Source: Phanerochaete sordida (Eukaryota; Basidiomycota; Agaricomycetes; Polyporales; Phanerochaetaceae). Taken from it: a stretch of DNA of 64,000 nt. Each line of letters begins with the position of its first letter. The first letter of the stretch is position 1. Below are positions 41,947 through 52,555 of this stretch, one piece after another. The position numbers were made by a program, and so were the translations under genes. The notes under the pieces are model-generated. The model saw only the letters and a program-made list of their open reading frames with translations. It did no database searches and had not been told where the DNA came from. The stretch spans positions 186,001-250,000 of the forward strand of contig BPQB01000034.1 of NCBI GenBank assembly GCA_019973155.2, read 5' to 3'.

Positions 41947-44105
41947 GCGGCGGGGCGTGCGGGCCCGGAGTCGCTCTGTGCGTGCTCAGCGGGCTGCACG
42001 GGCGAGCGTGATGTCGTTGCGGAGGACCACAGGTCTCAGGATGAGGGGAATTTTGGGATAGAGGGTGCTGGAGCAGGCTCAATGATAGATGAGTCGCGTT
42101 GATCTGGACTGCGGGGAGCACGGATAGCCGTTCATTTCGGGCGCGAGCGCGTGCTGCGCAAAAGGTCCGCAGATAAATTATTGCCGTGTGAGCATTAATC
42201 ATGGAAGCTTGGTCCTGTTGAGCGAACATCTATGTAGACCTACACACATGAACTGGATACCATCAACACCTACATCGTACACCGACATCTAGTGAAAACA
42301 ATGGACGCCCGCAATCAAGTCATCGCGGCTGGAGGGAAGGTGATATGAACGTCCAAACGCTGGTGGGCCGCAATAGAGAGCCTTTCGTGTACGGTGCTCC
42401 ACAGAATCGCATGATATACCTCTGGGTCCCCCGTCCAGGCGCGCGGCAAGGCGACAGAGATCTTAATGCTGTGCGCCGTGTTCACTAGTACCGACTGCAG
42501 GAGCCTGAGCTCCACGTTCACGGCGAGCGACTGCAGCCGGCCGACAATCGTGGTCAGCGACGGCCAGTGCCACCCCTCGACCACGCGCCGGAAGGCCTCT
42601 TCGAGGCCCCGCGCGTCAGGCGCGGGCTCGTCGACCGCGAGTGTGTAGCAGAGCGTGAGGTCTAAGGCGACGGTGCACACCGCGGCCGCGATGGGACAGT
42701 CCATGATGTGGCCGACGGACGTCCAGGGCGCGCTGAACGGCTGGCGATAGACTGTGTCGACGAAGCGCAGCTCGTGCAGCGTTGGGCAGAGGTGTGGGTA
42801 CGTGAACAGCCCGTCGAACACGCCCGAGTGGCACGTGAGCGAACGCAGGGCGCTGCATCGTTCGAGGAACCGGTGGAGAGCAGGCGATGCAGGGTCGCCG
42901 GCGGTGGAACGCCAGTGTGGCAGGAGGTTTTTGACCAGCAGTGAGGTCAGAGACGCCATGTCGAGGTGGGCGCACACTCGGTCGAGCAGTACGCTGCTGG
43001 CGACAAGGTCGGTCTGCAAGAGCTTGAAGCTGTCGATACTGGTGGGCTCTGAGTACGATTGCATCATGGGAGAGTCGGGTCCCGGTGGGCCCTGGGATGC
43101 TGGCGTGTGTCCGAGGAGCCCTCGATGCCGCGCATTGTTCGCCGGACTCCAGGAAGGGACGTCGACCAGCCGTAGGCTCTCGCAAGAGAGAACAGAGATT
43201 CTGCGAAAACGGAACAGGAGGTCGTAGAAGTCCTCGACGTTGATGGATGTAGTGGGAGATGCCACTAGCCGAAGCTCGTCCAAGGAGCGCGATGGACCCT
43301 GTTCGACGCTGGGGTAAGGAAGCGCCCTATCCCTCAATCTCAAGTGTTTGAGCTCGAGAGTTGTGATGTTGGGTATGGCATCGACGATATCGACAATCTC
43401 CTGCGGCGACGTTTCTCGACGGGGGACTCTGGGGACGTCGTGCTCTTCGGCCATGGAGATATGCATTTCTCGTATGTTGCCACTGATTCGAGGGGACCGT
43501 GAGAGAAGAGCCCGTAGGCCTTCTAGGGTCTCTGAATTATCGAGAAGATGGGAGCAGGTGCAGGAGTAGAGCAGAGACCAACGCTGGTCCCGATACCAGT
43601 GGTATCTGCACGGGGGCCAGTAAAAGCGGGAGAACTGGTGCAAGGAACTGGTGTCAAGCCATCCGCGGTGCACGAGAGAGCATGAGGCCAATGTCTTCAT
43701 GTCGTCATGTAGGAAGTCGATGACCCAGTCGAAGAGTTCCTGAGGCAGAGTGTTCCTCCTTGTTGCATAGCGGTATGCCGCCGCAGAGACTGACTCGGCG
43801 CTCGCAGACATGAGAACACAAAACAACTAGAGGCAGTTGCACCTCAGCTGGCCAAATACATTAACTGGATGGTCGACTTACTGGTGAAAGATTCTGTAGC
43901 TTGCGAGGTGGTAGCTGGGGATCAAGGCATGTAGACCGATATCTGGCGCGGATCTGCCGCGGCCGCCGACCTCCAATCGTGGAAGTTCGTCGGACCACGT
44001 GTGCGCGCTTTCGCTGTAGGTTTACAGATCCCGGTCCGTGTCAGACTCGGCGTAATCAGTCGCCAAGAATCGCGGCTAACCGCATCCCGGCGCACCAGTG
44101 GTACT
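41935..44105. repeat. tandem segmental duplication, unit 2
   Basis: Second copy of the ~2.2-kb unit, carrying the intact F-box gene. Relative to unit 1 it lacks a ~35-residue stretch in the coding region (the LPGLLGHIGARFPGLIGHT part of copy 1 is shortened here). Confidence 0.7.
42315..43811 (-). CDS. F-box protein copy 2 (intact)
   Basis: Single exon, 498 residues from the ATG at 43811 (MSASAESVSAAAYRY). F-box at about residues 18-55 (LPQELFDWVIDFLHDD, ASCSLVHRGW). Then a WPPCRYHWYRD element and repeated leucine-rich segments (LEGLRALLSRSPRI, ITTLELKHLRLRD, LRSLTCHSGVF) typical of the large, mostly LRR-like basidiomycete F-box family, in which the C-terminal part selects substrates. It is the best reference for the broken copy 1. 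Related but more distant copies lie at 60466-61854 and 62269-63651 with the same strand and layout. Confidence 0.85.
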   Translation of the reverse strand: MSASAESVSAAAYRYATRRNTLPQELFDWVIDFLHDDMKTLASCSLVHRGWLDTSSLHQFSRFYWPPCRYHWYRDQRWSLLYSCTCSHLLDNSETLEGLRALLSRSPRISGNIREMHISMAEEHDVPRVPRRETSPQEIVDIVDAIPNITTLELKHLRLRDRALPYPSVEQGPSRSLDELRLVASPTTSINVEDFYDLLFRFRRISVLSCESLRLVDVPSWSPANNARHRGLLGHTPASQGPPGPDSPMMQSYSEPTSIDSFKLLQTDLVASSVLLDRVCAHLDMASLTSLLVKNLLPHWRSTAGDPASPALHRFLERCSALRSLTCHSGVFDGLFTYPHLCPTLHELRFVDTVYRQPFSAPWTSVGHIMDCPIAAAVCTVALDLTLCYTLAVDEPAPDARGLEEAFRRVVEGWHWPSLTTIVGRLQSLAVNVELRLLQSVLVNTAHSIKISVALPRAWTGDPEVYHAILWSTVHERLSIAAHQRLDVHITFPPAAMT

Positions 44106-44734
44106 TGCACGCGGGTGGAGGGGGCCGAGCCGGCGGAAAATCATTCGCGGAGCACAGGGGAGCATGTAGCCAAAGCGTATTTATCGACATCTACCGTCTT
44201 CAGCTTGTCAACCTTGTCATGCAGCCCGAGAACGCCGATTCGATAGCAGGTCTGAGTCGCCATTCGAGACAGCACCGCCTGCCTCAGGCGAGCCTCAGGA
44301 GCTTGACTGAGGTATAGACTTTTTACATGGCTAGTTAGAAAGCTGTTATTAAATATTTGGGTGTGCTCCGCTCACTTTCTGAACTATTGTAAGTGTCGTC
44401 GTAGTTGTTGGCGAACAAGACTTCATCGTAAGTTATCGCCCGCATTGGCAAATCAACCGCGCTTCAGCCGTGGGAAGCCGCCGTGTCACGTGGGCGCCTT
44501 CTCCAAGCGCTCTCTCTCGCTGCTCATTAACATTGCCCAGGTCGCAGCGAGCCTACCATCACAGAGGCCAGTAAAAAGTGTGCTGCTCTGTGGGTAATTT
44601 ATGCAGTATAACTCGCTGGAATCTGGCGTCCTGAGTACCAGTGTATATATATACCAGATGCTGTGCAAGACCGCGTATCTATTACACATACCATAACGAG
44701 AGCGACGCCACGAAGCTTGGAGATCACCCGAGGG
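43812..44734. other. intergenic region
   Basis: About 920 bp. The left 290 bp are the duplicated 5' flank of the F-box unit; the rest is AT-richer than its surroundings and shows no gene. Confidence 0.45.
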
Positions 44735-47208
44735 TCAAGCCTTTTCCTTTTTCGCCGCTGGCTTCCTCCTGAGCGGCGCACGACGCCCGCGACCCCGCGC
44801 TGCTTTCCGCTCTACCTTCCTTCCCTGTCTCTCATTTTCTTCTTGCACAGCCTCCTTCGCATCCTCCAGCTCCGAGTCAGCCCTTGGTCGCTTTTTGCCA
44901 CGAGCCTTCGGGGCGACGTTCTCCTTCCCGAGGCACGGCGCCGGAGACCCCTGTGCCTCTGCAGGGCGATACACCCACGGTTCCTTCGTGCGCCAGTTTA
45001 GCTGGTCATAGTACACGCCGACCGCAGGCTTCTGCGTGTCGCCCGTAGCGACGTCCGTGACGAAGGGCCTCCAGAACTCGAGGAGCTTGTCGTGCGTGTG
45101 CAGCACACCCGACCTGTACTTCTCCTCCGCCGCCGCGCGCTCCGGTGTGCCCCACTCTGCGCCCTCATAGTCGTCCTCGTACTTGGCGCCGTAGCTGATC
45201 GCCTCATAGTGCGGCTGGAGGACGTCCTTGTACACGCCTGCGAGGAACCGTGCCAGCGGCGATTCCGCGTCGCGCAACGTCACGGGCGGGGCGCCCTCCC
45301 GGATGGCGCGCAGCTTCATGGTGCCCACCGGTGGCGCGTGCGGGTTCTGCGGGCAGAAGTCGAAGAAGCAGTTGAAAAGCCCGAAGAGCGGGCGGTTCTT
45401 CCCGTCGGGGAACGTGCCCTCCGGGACGGACAGCTCGTGGTCGTAGAACCGCACGGCGTTGAACACGAGCACGTAGATGAACGACTCGAGGTCGTCGTCG
45501 ACGCTGGTGCGCTTGTGGAGGTACATCAGGTGCAGCGCGCCGCTGAAGTCACGCGTGCCCTGTTCGCCAGAGCGTCAGAGCATCGCTCAAACAAGAACGG
45601 GGGGAGGGCTTACACATGGGAAGGCTTTGTAGCCGGTGAAGTCACCAGATCCGCGCTCGTCTTTGAACTGGCATATATCCCAGTCGCACAGGAGGCCTTT
45701 GCCAGTCAACACGTCGATCATGATGTTATTGTCACTGATGTCCTGGTGCAGCACCTCGGCCTTCTCCCATGCATCCTTGTGCGCTGCATACATGGTGAGC
45801 ACCCGCCAAGCACGCATCCGCACGCAAGACACCCACCAAGCACCGCATCGTAGCACACACGCAGCAGCTCCCCCGCGGACGCATGCGAGTCGAGCGGGCG
45901 CGCGACCTCCTGCAGCACAATGCGCCGGTGCACGCGCGCCGCGACGTCGGCCCAGTCATCGCTCATCGTGAGCTGCGCCGCGCCGTCGCCACTCCGCACG
46001 TCGCCGCCCGCGAGCGGCGTCGCGACATTCTGCACGCCGTGCGCGTTCAGGTGCTGCACGACACCGAGCTCGTTGCGCGCGCCGGCGTCGAGCGGCCACT
46101 GGTCCTTGAGGAAGACCATGCGCTGCGCCGCGGGCTCGAACGCGACGAAGCCGCGCGTCGCCTTGCCCACGACGCCCGCCGCGCTGAAGGTCGGGCGGCC
46201 GATGAGGTACGTGCGCGTCTCCGCTGCTGTCGCTGGCAGCGCCGAGCCGTCTGTGGAGACCGCCGGGCACTGGACCTGCTCGGGCCTGTCAGCAGTTACT
46301 GACCACAAGAAACAAGTAGACAAACCTTGTAAATAGGAAATTCCTCCATATTTTCCAACATATACTGATGATACCCCTTCAGATAGATATTCTGCGGGTC
46401 ATACGCCCGCAACGCCGCAACCTCCTCCTCACTCGCCAGCTCCGCCGTGCAGTCCTCCCCCGCCTCCTCGCGCCCCAACCCGCCAAACCGATACAGAAAC
46501 CGCCGAAACTGCTCGCCTGCGACGTCCACCGGCGCGCTCACGACGCACTCCGCGCGGTCCCACCGCAGCACACGCGCACGCGCCACCCCGCCGTGGCGCG
46601 ACACACACACGCCGAACGCGTGCGTGCGCTGCTGGTGCGCAAGGAGCGCACGCGCCCAGCGGGCGTGGCGCGCACGCGCGGCCGCCGCGGCGTCGCCCCG
46701 CAGGCAGAGCCGCGCGCCGAGCCCGCCGAAGCTGAAGCCCGTGTCGGCGTCGGCCTCTGCGATGTCGAGCGGGAGCGCGACGTGCGCCCACGGGAGCTCT
46801 GCGCGCGCCATCGGTGGGCTCAGGCGCGATGTCTGCGGGAGCGATGGCGGGGCGGAGGGCGCGAGGAGCGCGAGCGTCGGCACGGGCGCGTCGGCCGCGG
46901 CGTCGTCGAGCGCGCCGCGCACGGCGCCGGTGGCCGCGAAGCGCGCCTTTGTGGCGGTCTGCGCGAGGACCGCGTTGAGCGCGGCGCACTGGTGTGTGGC
47001 GTGAGCTCAGGCGGGTGCGTCTGTGTCTCTGGGGCGGGGCACTGACCGTGGTGGTTACGTAGTGGCGCGTCGCGCGTGCGGCGTGCGCGAGCTGCGGCAT
47101 CCTTTTGGCGTGCGCGGCGGGGATGGCGGCGGCGCCGGGCACGAAGGACGCCATGAAGGTGCGCCAGGAGACTTCGCAGTAGGTGATGTCTTCGTCTGTG
47201 GTTATCAT
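44735..47208 (-). CDS. FunK1 family protein kinase A
   Basis: Five exons (47208-47047, 46988-46326, 46275-45837, 45783-45614, 45559-44735) give 752 residues. FunK1 kinases are a fungus-specific expansion with a long N-terminal region and a divergent kinase domain. Seen here: FLKDQW with the likely catalytic Lys, the catalytic loop VLHQDISDNNIMI, in which the usual HRD Arg is Gln, LLCDWDICQ with the metal-binding Asp of the DFG position, and GTRDFSGALHLMY in the activation/APE region, then DDLESFIYVL. The C-terminal ~60 residues are Lys/Arg-rich (RGKKRPRAD..), suggesting nuclear targeting. An Ala-rich block (residues about 110-170) is low complexity. Same strand as FunK1 B, which lies 395 bp upstream. 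Regulation and substrates unknown. Confidence 0.85.
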
Positions 47209-47603
47209 TGTTCGGGCAAGGTGTGTGGCGGAGACGTGAGGGCAGATGTGGCCGACTCCGGTTGTGGTTGACCGTTGAAGAGAGATGTGGTGGAAGAAGG
47301 AAGAGGTATTTAAGATACGTACGCGTAGCTCAACTGTACGCGCTCGCGGCTGCATTACGCGTTAAACCGGGCTATGTATGCTCGTGTCATTCGACGATGA
47401 AAGAACAAGTACGAACGTAATCGTCGTGATAGAAGATCAAACTGCAAGGCCACATCCCCTGGACTGCACAAGTCCATACGATGGCACCGGATATGCGCGT
47501 AGCATCAGTTCAAGCGTAGATATCGCATTCCAAAGAGATACTACAAACATACATCAGTCGTTAATTTACATAGAAACGGTCACAAGCCTAAGCAACCCAG
47601 CAC
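47209..47603. other. spacer between the two FunK1 genes
   Basis: 395 bp; promoter of FunK1 A and 3' UTR of FunK1 B. No other feature. Confidence 0.45.
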
Positions 47604-50600
47604 TCAGTCTGCCGAGAAGCGAATCGAACGTGGCGTCCTCGGAGTCTTTGGCTTGCCAGGACTGAGCATCACGAGCGATGACCGGGACGGCGAAGGCCTT
47701 CCCGCAGAACGCGACGGCGAGAAGATCACGTCGTCGTCGTGATAGATCCTCACGCTGCACGGCGTACGTGGCATAGGCGGGAGGCGGCTCGGTCCGGCCT
47801 CGGGGGCGTCGTCCCCGGGATCCTCGCCTCTGTCCCCATCGTCGTCGCCGGCCAGTCGAGCGCCCGTCCGCGCCTTCTTCGAGCCCGCCTGCGAGATGCT
47901 GTCGCCGGGCGTGTCGGACTCGCCGGCGTCGCTGCGGCGCTTGGCCGCGCTCGAGCCCGCGTTCGCGACGAGGCGCTGCTGCGCGCTGAGCTTCTCGCCC
48001 GTCTCGTTCTTCATGCTGTCCCCGAGGTTGTTGAACTGGTCGAAGAGGTAGTCGTCGCCACCGTACATGTCCAGGAGCGACAGCGGCTCGCCCGTGCGGT
48101 GGTCGTACAGCATGTCGCGGAAGACGTCGATGAGCGCGTCGTGAGTGTCGAGGACCCGTGTGTGGGCCGGCGGTGGACGTGCGGGCGCCCTGGGCTGCTT
48201 CGTGGTCCTCGGGGCGTTGTTCGCTATGGCCTGCTTCTTCGCAGCGCGGGCAGGCAGATTTCGGATCTGGCGAGTCTCTTCACCCGCCGCTGCCGTTGCG
48301 ACTGGTGCAGCAGCTGTCCGCGGGCGATCGCGGAAAAGGTCTGCCAATCCTGCGGGCGCGGCGAAATCGGTGGGCGCGGCAGCAACAGGATCGACCCTAT
48401 CAGAGAGAGGCGTGCCGCGTCCTGCGGAAGGAGGGTCGCTGGGACTGTTGGCTCGGGGGAGATACTTCTCGAGCTTCGCCCTATCGACCGCCAGATAATG
48501 TTCCTTGAGGAGCGCGAAGGCCCGCTTGATGAAGGTGGCAAAGAAACCATCCTGTTTCTCGAGGTTGATAGGAAGTCGGGTCCCGGTTATCGCCATCTCC
48601 TTGAGTTTTCCTCCGGTGTAACGGCCATTCTTAACCACCTCTTCGTAGAAATACGCGTTGATGTACTGAAGAAGCTTCCCATTATCCTTGTTGACTCGCC
48701 TGATATCCTCTGTCGCAGCCTTCGAAGGCAGCTCAGACGGCGACAAGTCGTGCTTGTGGAAGCGAAAGGCGAGCCACAGCGCGAGCTGAACAAACGATTC
48801 GAGGTCGTCTGCTACCTCGGGCGGCTTCTCCGGATAGATGAGGGAGAGGCTCGACATGAAAGGCCAAGTTCCCTGCGTACGACGACCGTCAGTCCAACCG
48901 AGTCAAGTAGCGCGGCAGTACTGGGAACGTACCGACATGCCACCCGGCTCGCACGCAGGCTTGTTGAAATCGGCCTTGAACTTGCACAAGTCCCAATCGA
49001 TGAGCATTCCCTGGCCATCTTCGGAATTGATCATCACATTCCCGACGCTGATGTCGCGGTGGAGAATGCCAGCGTCAGTCCAGGCGACGGAGTGCGCTAT
49101 GCAGGAATTCAGTATCGACGAGCCGACGCGAACGTGAAGAGGGGATACCGACCTTTCAGTGCCCCGAGCAATACGCCGATGAGCTGAGGCGAGGTCTTGT
49201 AGGTCTCGAGCTGCTGGCAGACTTCCTTCGTGACCAGCCTCGTGTGCACACGGGTGTAGGCCTGCTGCTTCGCCTTCGGCACGAGGTAGATCTGAGTCTT
49301 CGTTTGCTGAGGGGTACGCCGGCAGCCCACATCGCCGCCTGCAATGGGTGTCGGAATTCGCGGGGTGTTGTGCTCGTGCAGGACCCTGTACGCATCCAGC
49401 TCGGGTCGACGCAATTTGGCGCGCCACTGGTCCTTGAGGAAGCACATGCGGCTCGTTGAATCGTCCCCGCTCATCCTGTACGCGATGTAGCCGCGTGTGC
49501 ATCGACCGACCGGCATACCGTGACCCGCGACAGCCCGCCCGATGAGGAGCTCAACGTCTCCCTCAGAAGCGGGTGTTTCGCCCACGGAAACAGATCGACA
49601 TGCAACCTGTGTAGAGTGTGAGCGGCGATATAGTCCTGCTGACGTCACATGTACAAACCTTGTAAATAGGATAGAACAATTGACTTTCAACGATGACTTT
49701 GCGGGAGGCCTCCTGGAAAGGGTTCGTCGCTCGATATGCCTTCAGCTTGTTGATGTCTTCGGTAGACGCCCTCGACACGGTGTCGTCGAAACCCCAGATC
49801 ATCTCGTTCTCCTTGGCCTGCTTCGCGAGAGCGTATAGGAGATCGAAGAAGTCCCATGGGTTCTCGAACAGGTTTACCGATTCGGTCATGACGCAGCCGG
49901 CACGGTCCCAGCGGAATGCCCTGACTTCTTCTCCCGCAAGACAGAAAGTGATGACGTGGGTGCGATGCTGGCGGAGCATGATCTGCGAGGCATACTTCGC
50001 ATGCTGGCTTCGCGCGCGGTTGCCGACCTCCGAAGTGTTCAGGATCGATTTCGCAGAGACCGGCTCCTCGTCCAGGGAATCATCGTATTCCTCGGTCTCG
50101 CTTCCGGCCGCATCTTCTGCGTCGTCGTGTTCCTCCGTCGCCTCCTGCGGCCCGTCTAGGATGTCCGCCTCCGGATCCTCGCTCCTGCGTCGCTCCCCAT
50201 CAGCCCCCTCGGCATCGACATCCATCTTCTCCGACCCGGCCCCCTCCTCTCTAGTCCTCTTCTCCGCTTCAGACTCGTGATGCTGGGTAAACCAGAATCC
50301 TGCGCGGTTCTCATTGACCTTCACCTCCATCACGGTCCGCATGAACGCCCATGCGCAGCGAGCGTGGTCAGGCTGCTTTTCGCGGAATTTCTTCGCAAGC
50401 TTGGAAGTATAAGCCTTGTGCGCGTCGGGGTCGGCCTTCTCCGTCGGATAGAGAACGATGTCGGGCTTGCTATCCCAGGTCTTGTCTTCGGGATGATTGG
50501 CGACGATCTTGAACCTGGCCTCGTAGCCCACGATCTCCATGATCGAATTCATGCTATCGATCTGAGCATGGCATATGAGGCCTCGAGATGAGATGATCTA

Positions 50601-51328
50601 TGAGACGCTGGACTTACGAGTACCGGGTACATCGGGTCTTCCAGTCGGGCAGTGCCAGGCTCCTTGTCACCGGTTTTCGCAGTGATCTTGGCGATGACAG
50701 CTCGTAAGGTTGCGGGGAGTCGTATCCTTTCCTTTAGGTCGTCGGGGACTCGCTGACGGCTGACGAACGTGCGCCTGAACTGGGCGAAGGGGATGGTGAC
50801 ATACATACTGTCCATGATAGTGTTGAGCTTGCGGTCGAAGTCGCGATCCTTGAAGGGATTCTGATTGAGAGCAACTATTCGACGCGGGGGGCCCGAGTTC
50901 TTGCTGGTGAAGTGGGTGACGTTGGTCTCTTGAGATGCGGGAAGTTCGTCGGAGTCGTCTTCGCCGTCGACGTGTTGGCTGTCTGAGTGCCTATAACGGT
51001 CGATGTCCTCGTCGTCGAATGGCACGGCTTTTCCAATATCCTCGCGATTATCGTCAAGGTACTGATCGTCTGAAATTATGGCTGCAAAACCGATATCGTT
51101 TTGTGTATCTTCGAGATCGTCGTCGTCGTCACAAAAGCCGATTTCGTTCTGTTCGTCGTAGTCGCCACCTTCAAGGTCCACAAGTACGCAGTTGATTGTC
51201 TCGTCGGCGGTGGTAGAAGGACGGGCGAAGTCGTTCAATGGGGCCGCTCGTGATATGGATTGGTGTACGTTAGGAGCCTCCGAGCCCTTCAGCTCTTCAG
51301 GAGGGGGCGGAGGCGAATCAGAAGACAT
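47604..51328 (-). CDS. FunK1 family protein kinase B
   Basis: Five exons (51328-50618, 50561-49659, 49606-49153, 49096-48933, 48872-47604) give 1,166 residues. An acidic, disordered N-terminus (Asp/Glu-rich, residues about 50-130) precedes the FunK1 N-domain (TIPFAQFRRTFV, KPDIVLYPT, FMRTVMEVKVNE) and the kinase part: CFLKDQWRAKL, catalytic loop ILHRDISVGNVMI with intact HRD, GMLIDWDLCKF, GTWPFMSSLSL and DDLESFVQLAL. The C-terminal ~300 residues are disordered and rich in Ala, Pro and Ser with TPRTPRSIRF at the end (possible proline-directed phosphosites). Two acidic clusters also interrupt the N-domain. Exon phases match FunK1 A at all four introns, so the two are tandem relatives, but much diverged. 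Confidence 0.85.
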
Positions 51329-51741
51329 TTCGGGTAGAAGCAACAGGTGGCACTGCGTACCTTGTCGGGGATTTATATGTCTCTACTTGGTTCCAAGGCC
51401 ACTGGCCACCTCGATGGTTGGTTCGGATAATCTACGGCCTGCACTTTGCTGAAAGGTGCTATGACCCGAACTATGAGATTGGTTACCGTATGCCACACCT
51501 GAATGGCTGCTATTTAACGCACGATCAGAATACCAGCCTTACCGCTAACTTCTGAAAGGCAGAACGTGAGACAGGAAGAAGAGTGATAGCGCACGCTGCC
51601 ACAACACCAGCGCTACCCCATTCAGCCGATGCATGCCGAAGCCCGCCAATATCGTGCGTTGACCATCGAGTGGCCCCCAAGCCATTGAAGCGTAAAGCGT
51701 TCAATGTATCGCAGCTGAAAGCGCACGACAATAGCCGCATT
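51329..51741. other. intergenic region
   Basis: About 410 bp upstream of FunK1 B; promoter region. No TATA box near the expected position is obvious. Confidence 0.4.
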
Positions 51742-52555
51742 TCAAGTGAGCCTGAAAGGCCGCGCGCAAATTTCCCGGACATGAGGCAAGTTCATGCCGC
51801 CTGCCACGCTCAACATGGGCATGACGTACTTTGCGGCAGCCCAGACAGTAGCACCTGCGAGCGCAGCACCCACCAATGGTCCTATAAATTCGTGGGAGTG
51901 CAGTTCCTGTGCCAGGTCATGAATCGAGCTCAAGGAGCGCGTGTACTTTTCCTGTATCGCATGGCACCTCGTGAGCTGACATATCTCAAAGATGTGATTG
52001 CGAGTCACTTACAGTCATGAGCTGCTGCAGACTTATCTGGGGAAACTCATTTCTATGTTTCCCTTACCGCTCGTCGAACGGTTCACCTCTTAGGACACGA
52101 CGTCCGGGGGCACAGCCGAAAACTTCAAGCCTACCATCTACGTAGTACTCGTAAATTGCCATCGCCTTGTAGCGGCTCTTCAGGTTCTAGGGCAGACTCA
52201 AAATCTGTTGATATGTGAGCTTGAGTTCGCGATATTCTGGAGCAAGAGGAAGAGGGACTGGACAGGTTGCGGCTCAGCGACGCGAGCCGCGGCGATCTGG
52301 AAAGCGCGCTAACCTTAACCTCACTCTGCGTATCTGCAAAACACCATACACCTTCAGGACCATATCTGCAGATCCGTGAAGGCCGAGGCGTGAGGCAATA
52401 TAGACGACATACGGGATGAAGCAGTTCGCTCGCGCTCTGGCCGGAAGAACACACCATAGAACAACCATCTGCAGCTCCGCGTGAAGATCGTAGTCTAACC
52501 ATTGTACAATATATCTATGTGAGATAGTACTCGACGACGAGCAGTAGACAAAGGC
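51742..52555 (-). pseudogene. coding-like but interrupted sequence, unknown family
   Basis: Read leftward, several stretches look like real protein but do not connect: IVQWLDYDLHAELQMVVLWC (near 52490-52430), YIASRLGLHGSADMVLKVYG, EYRELKLTYQQILSLP, SRYKAMAIYEYYVDGRLEVFG, ISLQQLMT and IHDLAQELHSHEFIGPLVG, the last followed by a hydrophobic ALAGATVWAAAKYV segment. The third to fifth stretches share one frame, broken by an in-frame TAG and a TAA. A GTAAGT intron (about 52003-51968) would link the fifth and sixth. I recognise no family. A decayed gene with a C-terminal membrane segment is most likely; an active gene with very short exons is possible. It begins directly after the MMS22 stop and on the same strand. 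Confidence 0.35.
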
